The position numbers were made by a program, and so were the translations under genes. This document shows, one piece after another, positions 1 to 6,117 of a stretch of DNA of 9,415 nucleotides. Position 1 is the first letter of the stretch. The number at the start of each line of letters is the position of its first letter. Where the stretch lies: assembly GCA_937900125.1 (NCBI GenBank), contig CALCEK010000161.1, forward strand, positions 1 through 9,415, given 5' to 3'. The notes under the pieces were generated by a model. It ran no database searches. It saw only the letters and a list, made by a program, of their open reading frames with translations, and was not told the DNA's origin. Source of the DNA: an uncultured Treponema sp. (GTDB taxonomy: Bacteria > Spirochaetota > Spirochaetia > Treponematales > Treponemataceae).

Positions 1-61
1 CGGGAATCGCCTCCTCCTCGTTGAAGCACGGCACGACGAGCGAAAGTTTCGGCTTAGTCAT
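1..61 (-). CDS. Family-2 glycosyltransferase, N-terminal fragment (cut by window edge)
   Basis: Only the first 20 codons are inside the window. The start codon is the complement of the CAT at 59-61. The peptide contains LSLVVPCFNEEEAIP, the typical first beta-strand and nucleotide-binding loop of GT-A fold family-2 glycosyltransferases, especially the DPM1/GtrB type that moves a sugar from a nucleotide donor to a polyprenyl phosphate. Its ATG lies inside the end of the GtrA-family gene (ATGACTAA, 8-base overlap), so the two are probably translated together. A GtrA partner is the usual companion of such an enzyme and supports the assignment. The donor sugar and acceptor cannot be judged from 20 residues. 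Confidence 0.85.
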   Translation of the reverse strand, partial: MTKPKLSLVVPCFNEEEAIP

Positions 62-488
62 CGCTCTGCCTCCTTTTTCCGTTCCGCGCGAACACCACGA
101 ATTTCTGACCAAAAAAGTTCAGCACGGTGTAAAATCCCATGCCGAACAAAAGCGCGACATTCTCACGGAGGCTCTCCCCCGCATTTTTTAGCAGGGCTTG
201 AATCAGATTTTTTGCCCCGAGGTACGCAATCACATAGCAAGCCGCCGTGTTTAGGGCGAAAAGCAGAACCTGCGCGGCGGATTTTTCGCCGTCGTGAAAA
301 GTGAAATGCTTGTTCAGAAAAAAACTCACGATTCCGCCCGCCACATAGTTCGCCGCCGAAGAAATCCAGTACGAGCAGTGCGCAAGGTTGTAAAGCGCGA
401 ACATCACGAGCGCGCCCACGGCGGTGTTCACCACGCCCACAAGGAGAAATGTCAGGATTTGCGTGCGGTCAAAAAGATTATTTTTCAT
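54..488 (-). CDS. GtrA-family small membrane protein (putative polyprenyl-linked sugar flippase)
   Basis: This 144-residue protein has the normal length and layout of the GtrA family (PF04138): four hydrophobic segments at about 13-33, 41-60, 72-92 and 108-128. Family signatures are visible: GVVNTAVG near residue 18, a FFLNKHFTF stretch at the end of the second helix, and NFFGQKFVVF at the end of the fourth. Known GtrA proteins are thought to move polyprenyl-phosphate-linked sugars across the inner membrane for surface glycosylation. That role is inferred here and supported by the overlapping downstream glycosyltransferase. No clear Shine-Dalgarno precedes the ATG at 488, but a good promoter lies at 521-549. 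Sampled GC is about 50-60%, above the roughly 40% of the rnf genes. Confidence 0.9.
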   Translation of the reverse strand: MKNNLFDRTQILTFLLVGVVNTAVGALVMFALYNLAHCSYWISSAANYVAGGIVSFFLNKHFTFHDGEKSAAQVLLFALNTAACYVIAYLGAKNLIQALLKNAGESLRENVALLFGMGFYTVLNFFGQKFVVFARNGKRRQSDD

Positions 489-495
489 CTGATTA

Positions 496-515
496 AAGGA
501 TAATTTTTTATCCTT
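496..515. promoter_or_regulatory. Perfect 8-bp palindrome, candidate operator or leader hairpin
   Basis: AAGGATAA at 496-503 is separated by TTTT from its exact reverse complement TTATCCTT at 508-515. For the gtrA-direction promoter the palindrome sits at about the transcription start and covers the first 20 or so transcribed bases. That is a usual place for a repressor site. It is also AT-rich, so it would be only a weak RNA hairpin. The neighbouring XRE gene is the obvious candidate binder, but this is inference. Confidence 0.45.
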
Positions 516-564
516 ATTTTAATATAGGGTAATTTTTAATTCTTTTCAATTACAAGAGGATAAT
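497..564 (+). repeat. Three direct copies of AGGRTAAT spaced about 30 bp apart
   Basis: AGGATAAT occurs at 497-504 and 557-564, with AGGGTAAT at 526-533. The start-to-start distances are 29 and 31 bp, close to three helical turns each, so all copies would face roughly the same side of the DNA. They span the whole divergent promoter region between the GtrA-family and XRE genes. They could be operator half-sites, although AT-rich DNA yields such short repeats by chance fairly often. Confidence 0.4.
521..549 (-). promoter_or_regulatory. Sigma-70-type promoter for the gtrA/glycosyltransferase pair
   Basis: On the minus strand TTGAAA (complement of 544-549) and TATATT (complement of 521-526) are separated by exactly 17 bases. 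This is a good match to the vegetative consensus. The predicted start near 514 gives a leader of about 25 bases before the ATG at 488. One AGGRTAAT copy (526-533) overlaps the spacer and the edge of the -10 box. Confidence 0.6.
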
Positions 565-583
565 ATATTAGTAATCTGATTTG

Positions 584-916
584 ATGAATTTCAGCGAAAA
601 TCTGCATTTTCTTTTGGAAAGCAAGGGAATTTTGATAAAGGAACTTTCCGCACAAACAGGAATCAGCGAGAACACTTTGAAGACATATCTTCGCACAAAC
701 TGCGTTGAACCGACTCTTTCAAAAGCCCTGCTCATCGCAAATGCACTGAATGTCAGCCTTGAGTTTTTGGCGTATGGAACAGAAATCGCAGAAAATCAGG
801 GCAAAAAACTCCCCGACGACGCAAAAAAATTGCTGTCCGCTACCGAGGGCTTTTCAAAAGAGGATTTTCACATTCTGCTTGCGACAGCAAAGGCGATTCA
901 GGAAAACAAGGGGTAG
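584..916 (+). CDS. Small XRE/Cro-CI-type HTH transcriptional regulator
   Basis: This 110-residue protein has one helix-turn-helix domain at about residues 2-66. The pattern is NLHFLLESKGILIKEL, then SAQTGISENTLKTYL as the turn and recognition helix, then an amphipathic segment ending in LNVSLEFLAYG. That is the typical XRE domain layout, and short proteins of this kind are common in Treponema. The tail (67-110) is charged and helical and may dimerise. I chose the ATG at 584; a TTG three bases earlier is also in frame. Neither has a well-placed Shine-Dalgarno, since AGAGGA at 556-560 is too distant. It likely binds the repeats upstream of itself, but its target is not shown. No phage or toxin-antitoxin partner is visible nearby. 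Confidence 0.88.
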   Translation: MNFSENLHFLLESKGILIKELSAQTGISENTLKTYLRTNCVEPTLSKALLIANALNVSLEFLAYGTEIAENQGKKLPDDAKKLLSATEGFSKEDFHILLATAKAIQENKG

Positions 917-942
917 CGTTGCCATTGCAACAAACACAACGC
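916..942. repeat. Nested small hairpins between convergent genes
   Basis: GTTGC (918-922) pairs with GCAAC (927-931) around CATT. Alternatively GCGTTG (916-921) pairs with CAACGC (937-942). The two are mutually exclusive and start at the stop codon of the XRE gene. There is no T-tract on either side, so neither is a standard intrinsic terminator. The rest of the gap to 1020 shows nothing I can name. Confidence 0.3.
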
Positions 943-1020
943 CTTCCGTTTAAAGTTTCTCGCGTTGAACACCGACGGCACTTTCTATAAAGACACTTTT
1001 GTGGATTTTTAGAGCTGCCT

Positions 1021-2073
1021 TTAATGCAATGGAATGCTTAGGGCTGCAACTACGGCACTCATTAGGTTTGCAAATCCTGGATACAAAAAAAGGTGCAATT
1101 CGTAAATTAAAATAAGTGTGCAGAGAAAAACGTAAGAAAGTTTTAAAAGCGCGACAGGTATTTTTGTTTTGCTTTTCCACTGAAATGTAAAATATGCGCA
1201 AAAAGTTAAAATCAAAAACAAAGGAAAAATTCGGGGAAGTAAAAAAAGCGAGGCGACTTCAAGGACGAGGCTTAAAAGCGGGATTACAATTTTTTTGTTT
1301 TTTGAAAGAATTAAAAATACAATTTTTAACAAAATGTAGCAGAGCAATAACAGTACAAAAATAGCATTTCTTGCGCGAACAAGTTGACTTACGAGCGGTT
1401 CTTGAATTTCTACCGAAATTGAGTCGAGGGGAAGTTTTTTTTCTAAAACAAAAAATATATTTCCTAATTTTCCCAAAAATCGCATAAAGGCTGATGACCA
1501 TTTTGGTGCGACTTTTATGAGCAACACTGGCTTTAGCGAAAAAAGAATCAAAATGTTTAAAAAACAACCTGCCGCTATGTCTATAATTGAGCGGAGAAAT
1601 TCTTGTTCGAGTTTTACATTTTTTTGAAGCGCGTTTTGAAGATTCTTTAAAAATGAATCCCCGCTGGCGCGTTGCAAAGGCATTTTGCCATCCCGAACAT
1701 AAGAGGTAAAAAAGTCCGCCAAAATCGCGCTTTCTTCTTTTTCCAATTTGCCTAAATCAAAACGAATGTCTCCAATCGACGATGACAGAACCAACGCTTG
1801 ACCTTCCGCATTTTTTTGCAAAATCTTTTCAGTTCCCAACTGCGAAATGTTTTTTTGCAAAATGTTTGACGGTAAGTTTACAAGAGTTTTTCCGCCGTCC
1901 TTTTGAATCTCCGTTGGAACGTTCCAGTAAAAACGACGGTCGGTAAAAACAAATCCCCTTTTGCTTTTGAGCCACAGCGCACCGCTGATTTCTTCCTTTT
2001 CGGAAATTTTAAATTGCACCCGCAAAGCCACCAATTCTTTTGGCGAAAAATTTGTCTTAAACGAAAGACTCAT
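1021..2073 (-). CDS. Hypothetical multi-pass membrane protein with possible N-terminal PH-like domain
   Basis: I do not recognise this 350-residue protein as a named family. The first 125 residues are soluble. Around 32-52 they contain ALWLKSKRGFVFTDRRFYWN, which resembles the strand pair of bacterial PH-like (bPH) domains, where a TDRR-type turn is common. The remainder has five or six hydrophobic segments at about 163-188, 236-257, 262-279, 281-297, 307-328 and possibly 335-348, with a charged stretch at 140-160. The start at 2073 is chosen because its ATG overlaps the stop of the TSCPD gene (ATGA). An in-frame start up to 2214 would bury 47 residues inside that gene. The gene is AT-rich and ends facing the XRE gene. 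A membrane-sensing or scaffold role is possible but unproven. Confidence 0.75.
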   Translation of the reverse strand: MSLSFKTNFSPKELVALRVQFKISEKEEISGALWLKSKRGFVFTDRRFYWNVPTEIQKDGGKTLVNLPSNILQKNISQLGTEKILQKNAEGQALVLSSSIGDIRFDLGKLEKEESAILADFFTSYVRDGKMPLQRASGDSFLKNLQNALQKNVKLEQEFLRSIIDIAAGCFLNILILFSLKPVLLIKVAPKWSSAFMRFLGKLGNIFFVLEKKLPLDSISVEIQEPLVSQLVRARNAIFVLLLLCYILLKIVFLILSKNKKIVIPLLSLVLEVASLFLLPRIFPLFLILTFCAYFTFQWKSKTKIPVALLKLSYVFLCTLILIYELHLFLYPGFANLMSAVVAALSIPLH

Positions 2074-2315
2074 GCCTCTAACACCGCTCGTGCAAGTTGG
2101 TCTGCGCAACTGGTTCCTTTTGTGCCGCAAAGATTTCCTTTTAGAATTTGGGCAATTTTTTCTGCCGACATTCCTTCGCACAATTTTGAAATTGCCTTTA
2201 AGTTTCCGTTGCAACCGCCTTCAAAAGAAATGTCTGTGATAATTCCGTCTTCGCGAGTAAAATGAATTTTTTTTGCACACACCCCGCTTGTATTAAAAGA
2301 AATCTGCTCTTTCAC
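2070..2315 (-). CDS. TSCPD-domain protein (TIGR03905-like), function unknown
   Basis: The 81-residue protein matches the small TSCPD family along its whole length: SGVCAKKIHF near residue 10, ITDISFEGGCNGNLKAIS around 26-43, and the signature GTSCADQLARAV at 67-78. Cysteines at 13, 35, 46, 63 and 70 may bind metal. TSCPD domains also occur as an appendage of some vitamin-B12-dependent ribonucleotide reductases, but the free-standing small version has no established role. The start is GTG at 2315, supported by AGAGG on the minus strand (2326-2330) about ten bases upstream. Its stop overlaps the start of the downstream membrane protein, implying translational coupling. Confidence 0.88.
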   Translation of the reverse strand: MKEQISFNTSGVCAKKIHFTREDGIITDISFEGGCNGNLKAISKLCEGMSAEKIAQILKGNLCGTKGTSCADQLARAVLEA

Positions 2316-2398
2316 TTAAAAAATGCCTCTTTTTACTTATCGGCAAAAATTGTGAATTTTGTAACTTAAACTTACAGTCGCCTGATTTTGCGGGGCTG

Positions 2399-2453
2399 AC
2401 AGTTTGCGTGGTGGCGTACAGTTCGCGTGAGCGAACTGTTAGTCTTAGCTAAC
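2399..2453. promoter_or_regulatory. Inverted repeat cluster upstream of rnfC, candidate operator
   Basis: ACAGTTCGC at 2418-2426 and GCGAACTGT at 2431-2439 form a perfect 9-bp inverted repeat around GTGA. A near-copy of the left arm, ACAGTTTGCGTG, lies at 2399-2410 (11 of 12 bases match ACAGTTCGCGTG at 2418-2429). A second short palindrome, GTTAG (2438-2442) with CTAAC (2449-2453), adjoins it. The right arm covers the place where a -35 box would sit for the TATAAT at 2458, so a bound protein would compete with polymerase. It lacks an adjacent T-tract and is not a terminator for the upstream minus-strand genes. Confidence 0.5.
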
Positions 2454-2457
2454 TCTT

Positions 2458-2501
2458 TATAATAAATAGACTTTTTTTTTGCGATGGTGTAAAATGTTAG
2501 T
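2458..2501 (+). promoter_or_regulatory. rnf operon promoter (-10 box) and leader with T9 tract
   Basis: A perfect TATAAT at 2458-2463 is the best -10 box upstream of rnfC. No strong -35 is seen at the 16-18 base spacing, where the sequence around 2434-2441 lies in the inverted-repeat arm, so activation or a non-consensus promoter is likely. Transcription would start near 2470, immediately before nine consecutive T (2472-2480). The leader of about 32 bases has no good Shine-Dalgarno. GGTG at 2486-2489 is the only weak candidate. Confidence 0.5.
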
Positions 2502-3878
2502 ATGAAAACGCACACATTTAAGGGGGGAATTTATCCTCCAGAAAAGAAAGAACTGAGTGCCGATAAGCCGATTACCGCAGTTTTTCCTGTTTCAAACACC
2601 GTGACCATTCCTGTAACAATGGGTGGCGCACCAAACACTCCGCTTGTTAAGGTTGGAGATGTCGTAAAAAAAGGGCAAGTTATTGCAAAAAGCGATGCCT
2701 TTATGTCCGCTCCAGTTCATGCTTCAATTTCGGGCAAAGTCAAAAAAATCCAAACGAATTTGGTAACAGGCGGTTCTTTTGCGCCTTGCATTATAATAGA
2801 AGGAAATGGTTCGGAAGAAACTGATTTTCTGCCTCCGCTAGACATTTTGTCTTGTTCAAAGGAAGAAGCTCTTGCGCGGGTGCGGGAAGCAGGCATTGTC
2901 GGAATGGGGGGAGCGTCTTTTCCGACCCATGTAAAACTAAATCCACCGAGTGACAAAAAAATCTCCTATGTGCTTTTAAATGCTGCCGAATGTGAACCCT
3001 ATCTTACCGTTGACGAGCGCACACTTTTAGAAGACGCACAAAAAGTAATCGATGGACTTTCGATTGTTTGCCAAATCCTTGAAAAATCAGCTGAAAATGA
3101 AAAATCGAATCAAATAAAGGGAATCATCGCGCTTGAAACAAATAAGGCTCACACCGCGCCTCTTTTGCAAGAAGAAATTAAAAAGGCTGCCTTAGAAAAT
3201 AAAATTTCAATCGCGTTTGTAAAAACAAAATATCCTCAAGGGTGCGAAAAAAATATTGTTGACGCAATTTTAAACGTTGAAATCCCCGCAGGAAAACTTC
3301 CCGCAGATTCTGGGGCGGTTATTTGCAACGTGGGAACTGTTTGCGCAATCAGCGACGCATTCCGCTTGGGAAAACCGCTCATTGAACGCGCATTTACAGT
3401 TTCGGGCGGAGCGTGCGAAACTCCGTGCAATTTGCGTGTTCCAGTTGGGACTCTTTTGAGCGATTTGAGCGGAAATGCTTTTAAACTAAAAAATGGCGAA
3501 GTTGCAAAAATTATAAGCGGTGGTCCGATGATGGGATTTTCGATGGAAAGTGAAAATTTCCCAATTGCAAAAGGAACAAGCGGAATCACTTTTTTAACAA
3601 AAGCAGAAACCTATCTTACGCAAGAAGACCCTTGTATAAATTGCGGGCGTTGTGTAAAAGCTTGCCCCATGCGTCTTACACCCGTTTTGATGATTCGCTC
3701 CTTAAAGGCAGATGAACTTGATTCTGCTAAAAAGTTTGGACTTATGGATTGCATAGAATGTGGCTCTTGCGCCTATGTTTGTCCCGCAAATGTTCGCCTT
3801 GTTCAGCGCATACGGCTAGGAAAACTCAGCGTAAGAGAAGCTCTTCAGGCAAAAAAATCTCAAGGAGGAGCAAAATGA
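2502..3878 (+). CDS. rnfC: Rnf complex subunit C (NADH-binding Fe-S protein)
   Basis: RnfC is the peripheral subunit on the cytoplasmic face that exchanges electrons with NAD(H) in the ferredoxin:NAD+ oxidoreductase. The 458-residue protein starts with the family hallmark TFKGGIYPPE, followed by a barrel-sandwich region (about 25-105). A nucleotide/flavin-binding segment GIVGMGGASFPTHVK (131-145) and NAAECEPYL (160-168) match the NuoF-like fold. SGGPMMGF (339-346) is also conserved. Two [4Fe-4S] motifs lie at the C-terminus, Cys378/381/384/388 and Cys417/420/423/427, each ending in CP. It lacks the long C-terminal repeat tail seen in gammaproteobacterial RnfC. It is the first gene of the operon and overlaps rnfD by ATGA. 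Confidence 0.97.
   Translation: MKTHTFKGGIYPPEKKELSADKPITAVFPVSNTVTIPVTMGGAPNTPLVKVGDVVKKGQVIAKSDAFMSAPVHASISGKVKKIQTNLVTGGSFAPCIIIEGNGSEETDFLPPLDILSCSKEEALARVREAGIVGMGGASFPTHVKLNPPSDKKISYVLLNAAECEPYLTVDERTLLEDAQKVIDGLSIVCQILEKSAENEKSNQIKGIIALETNKAHTAPLLQEEIKKAALENKISIAFVKTKYPQGCEKNIVDAILNVEIPAGKLPADSGAVICNVGTVCAISDAFRLGKPLIERAFTVSGGACETPCNLRVPVGTLLSDLSGNAFKLKNGEVAKIISGGPMMGFSMESENFPIAKGTSGITFLTKAETYLTQEDPCINCGRCVKACPMRLTPVLMIRSLKADELDSAKKFGLMDCIECGSCAYVCPANVRLVQRIRLGKLSVREALQAKKSQGGAK
3862..3870 (+). promoter_or_regulatory. Strong Shine-Dalgarno fixing the rnfD start
   Basis: AAGGAGGAG lies four bases before the ATG at 3875, inside the end of rnfC. It settles the start of rnfD there, although the frame remains open for 42 more codons upstream. 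Confidence 0.85.
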
Positions 3879-4906
3879 CTTCATCTGATTCACAAGTATT
3901 TCTTTCTTCAAGTCCGCATTTTACCGCTGGCAGTTCAACGCAGCGCATAATGGGAACCGTTTTAATTTCGCTAATCCCCGAATGTGTTTGCGCAGTTGTA
4001 GTTTTTGGTTTACACGCACTTGTTACGCTTTTTTGTTCTGTTGCAGGATGCGTTTGTTTTGAAGCGTTGTTCCAAAAAGTTACAAAAAAGCCGATTCGCG
4101 TTTTTGACCTTTCTGCCGCTGTAACGGGAGTTTTGCTCGCACTTTCTGTAACTTCTATGGTGAGTCCATGGATGGTTTTGGTGGGAGCTTTTGTTGCCGT
4201 TGTTGTAGGAAAAGGACTTTTTGGCGGACTTGGGCAAAATACATTTAATCCCGCACTTACAGGTCGCGGTTTTATGGTTTTAAGCTTTGGCTCTGCAATG
4301 AACACTTATTTTTCCCCAAATTCTGGTGTTAGCCCGTGGAAATGGAATTTTTCTTCAAGCGGAGTTGATGCACTTTCTTCGGCAACATTTTTAGGCTCGG
4401 CAAAAAATGGGAATCTCATTTCGCAAAACGAAATTCTTTCCTATTTAATAGGGAATCGCGCAGGCTGTATGGGAGAAACTTCGGTCATTTTGATTTTAAT
4501 TTCATTTTTGTTCCTATTGCTGACAAAAACAATCGATTTTCGCGCCCCTTGCGCAATGGTTTTAACCGTCGTTTGCGCTTCTTTTTTATACGCACTTGCA
4601 AAATTCAATTCGTCACAAGAAATTGCGTTGTATGTTTTACAAAGCGTGTTGACTGGCGGCTTGCTTTACGGAGCCACATTTATGGTAACAGATTACGCCA
4701 CAAGTCCAGTCGTGCCATACGGACGGGTAATATTTGGCGCGGGTTGCGGACTTATTACATTTTTAATCCGCACATTTGGAAGTTACCCAGAAGGCGTTAT
4801 GTTTAGCATTTTGATAATGAATGCGATTGTGCCGTTTTTGAACAATGTAACGGGGCGCAAGTACGGTTACGGAAAACGCGCGGGGAGGGCAAAAGATGAA
4901 CTCTAA
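3875..4906 (+). CDS. rnfD: Rnf complex subunit D (membrane subunit with covalent FMN)
   Basis: RnfD is a homologue of NqrB and part of the membrane path that links electron flow to ion movement. The 343-residue protein is highly hydrophobic, with helices in roughly 24-65, 80-115, 202-218, 227-242, 250-268 and 284-325. Conserved blocks include GGLGQNTFNPALTGRGF (117-133) and FMVTDYATSPV (269-279). The expected FMN-linking threonine is Thr171 in DALSSATFL (165-173). The usual motif is written S/T-G-A-T, so the glycine is replaced by serine here; whether this is common in RnfD should be checked by alignment. Its ATG overlaps the rnfC stop, and its own end overlaps rnfG by 11 bases. Confidence 0.96.
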   Translation: MTSSDSQVFLSSSPHFTAGSSTQRIMGTVLISLIPECVCAVVVFGLHALVTLFCSVAGCVCFEALFQKVTKKPIRVFDLSAAVTGVLLALSVTSMVSPWMVLVGAFVAVVVGKGLFGGLGQNTFNPALTGRGFMVLSFGSAMNTYFSPNSGVSPWKWNFSSSGVDALSSATFLGSAKNGNLISQNEILSYLIGNRAGCMGETSVILILISFLFLLLTKTIDFRAPCAMVLTVVCASFLYALAKFNSSQEIALYVLQSVLTGGLLYGATFMVTDYATSPVVPYGRVIFGAGCGLITFLIRTFGSYPEGVMFSILIMNAIVPFLNNVTGRKYGYGKRAGRAKDEL

Positions 4907-5501
4907 TGATGGTTCTATTTTTTCTATGATACGTTTAGGTTTAATTTTGGCAGTTTACGCAGTTGCCTCGTGTACAGTTTTGGCTTTAGTAAACAACATA
5001 ACTTCTCCAGTGATTAAGCAAAATCAAGAACGAAAAGCGCAAGAAGGAATGAAAACAGTTTTTCCCTTAGCCGAATCTTTTGTTCCCGCAGATAATTTTT
5101 CTGAGGCAAAAAACGCGGCAATTAAAATTGACGGACTTTTTATTGCAAAATCTGGAAGCGATGTTTTGGGTGCAATCGCGCAAGTTACAGGTCCAACTTA
5201 TGACCAGGCGACAATCCTCGTTGGATTAGATACAAAAGGCATTGTTACGGGATTGACTTTTTTAAAAAACACCGATTCGCCAGGCTTTGGCTTAAAAGCA
5301 AGCGATTCTTCATTTAAAGTCAAAAGCGGAAAAACATTTTACGGACAATTTGCGGGACTTGATTCAAAAGAAGGTTTTGTGAGCGGAAAAAATTTTGACG
5401 CAATCTCTGGCGCAACAATTACAAGTAACGGAATTGCAGAACTTGTAAGCGCGGGAGTTCAAGTAATTCAAGTTTATTTAAAGGAGAATCACTATGAATA
5501 A
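4896..5501 (+). CDS. rnfG: Rnf complex subunit G (periplasm-facing covalent FMN protein)
   Basis: RnfG (201 residues) has one N-terminal membrane anchor at about 12-32 and a globular FMN-binding domain (PF04205 type) outside the membrane. The FMN attachment site is clear: SGAT at 171-174 within DAISGATITSNGI, with Thr174 as the phosphoester-linked residue. NTDSPGFGLKA (125-135) corresponds to the usual ETPGLG block with E-to-D and L-to-F changes. GGGGAGGG at 4882-4889 is a good ribosome site inside the end of rnfD. The gene end overlaps rnfE by 8 bases. RnfG passes electrons between RnfD and the RnfA/RnfE core. Confidence 0.96.
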   Translation: MNSNDGSIFSMIRLGLILAVYAVASCTVLALVNNITSPVIKQNQERKAQEGMKTVFPLAESFVPADNFSEAKNAAIKIDGLFIAKSGSDVLGAIAQVTGPTYDQATILVGLDTKGIVTGLTFLKNTDSPGFGLKASDSSFKVKSGKTFYGQFAGLDSKEGFVSGKNFDAISGATITSNGIAELVSAGVQVIQVYLKENHYE

Positions 5502-6117
5502 TAAATCCTATACTTTTGTTAAGGGGATTCTGATAGAAAATCCGCTTTTGATTTTAAACATCGGCTTGTGTTCCGCGCTTGGAATTACAACGAGTGTTTT
5601 TAATGGACTTGGAATGGGATTTGGTATGACGTTTGTCCTTGTTATGAGCGAACTTGTAATCAGTTTGTTTAGAAATCACATTCCGACTTCCATACGACTT
5701 CCTGTGTTTATCATAATAATTGCGGCGTTTACAACCATTGTTCAAATGATTTTGCAGGCTTACGTTCCGTCTTTGTACGATGCACTAGGTGTTTTTCTTC
5801 CATTGATTGTTGTCAACTGCATTATTATGGGGCGGGTAGAAGCGTTTGCCTCTAAAAATTCTCCGCTTGATTCCATTTTGGACGGATTCGGAATGGGCTT
5901 AGGCTATACACTTGTATTGGTTGCGATTTCCCTTATCCGCGAACTTTTTGGAAGTGGCACTTTGCTTTCTGGTACCGCACTTAAAATCGAAATAATCCCA
6001 GAATCCTACAGAATCGGAATCCTAAATAGTGCGCCAGGCGGATTTTTGGTCTTTGGCATAGTGGCAGCAATAAATCAGGCAATTCAAAATGCCCGCAAAA
6101 CTGGAGGGGCTAAATGA
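5494..6117 (+). CDS. rnfE: Rnf complex subunit E (six-helix membrane core)
   Basis: RnfE is 207 residues, a NqrD homologue with six membrane helices, inverted in topology relative to RnfA. Conserved marks are KGILIENPLLILNIGLC (10-26), NGLGMG (37-42), RLPVFIIIIAAF (68-79), VVNCIIMGRVEAFASKN (106-122) and DGFGMGLG (130-137). Cys26 and Cys109 are the two half-site cysteines that, together with the pair in RnfA, hold an intramembrane [2Fe-2S] cluster in known Rnf/Nqr structures. AAGGAG at 5481-5486 precedes the ATG. The gene overlaps both neighbours, rnfG by 8 bases and rnfA by 4. Confidence 0.97.
   Translation: MNNKSYTFVKGILIENPLLILNIGLCSALGITTSVFNGLGMGFGMTFVLVMSELVISLFRNHIPTSIRLPVFIIIIAAFTTIVQMILQAYVPSLYDALGVFLPLIVVNCIIMGRVEAFASKNSPLDSILDGFGMGLGYTLVLVAISLIRELFGSGTLLSGTALKIEIIPESYRIGILNSAPGGFLVFGIVAAINQAIQNARKTGGAK

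Noticed and set aside
950..1201. Minus-strand 83-residue frame near the end of the membrane protein gene
   Set aside because: It overlaps the longer, better-supported gene in another frame and shows no recognisable motif or ribosome site.
2074..2214. Longer start for the minus-strand membrane protein
   Set aside because: The extra 47 residues are basic out-of-frame sequence of the TSCPD gene, whose family match is clear; the ATGA overlap gives a natural start at 2073.
2388..2440. Possible relationship between the GCGGGG/ACAGTTTGCG region upstream of rnfC and the 39-bp array
   Set aside because: They share only short G- and C-rich words (GCGGGG, ACAG) in different order; the similarity is too weak to claim common origin.
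3749..3874. Upstream extension of rnfD by 42 codons inside rnfC
   Set aside because: The extension is arginine- and cysteine-rich out-of-frame rnfC sequence, and a strong AAGGAGGAG site sets the start at 3875, where the protein matches RnfD.
3826..4305. Minus-strand open frame opposite rnfD
   Set aside because: It lies wholly antisense to a clearly identified gene, and its composition is that of reverse-complemented membrane codons.
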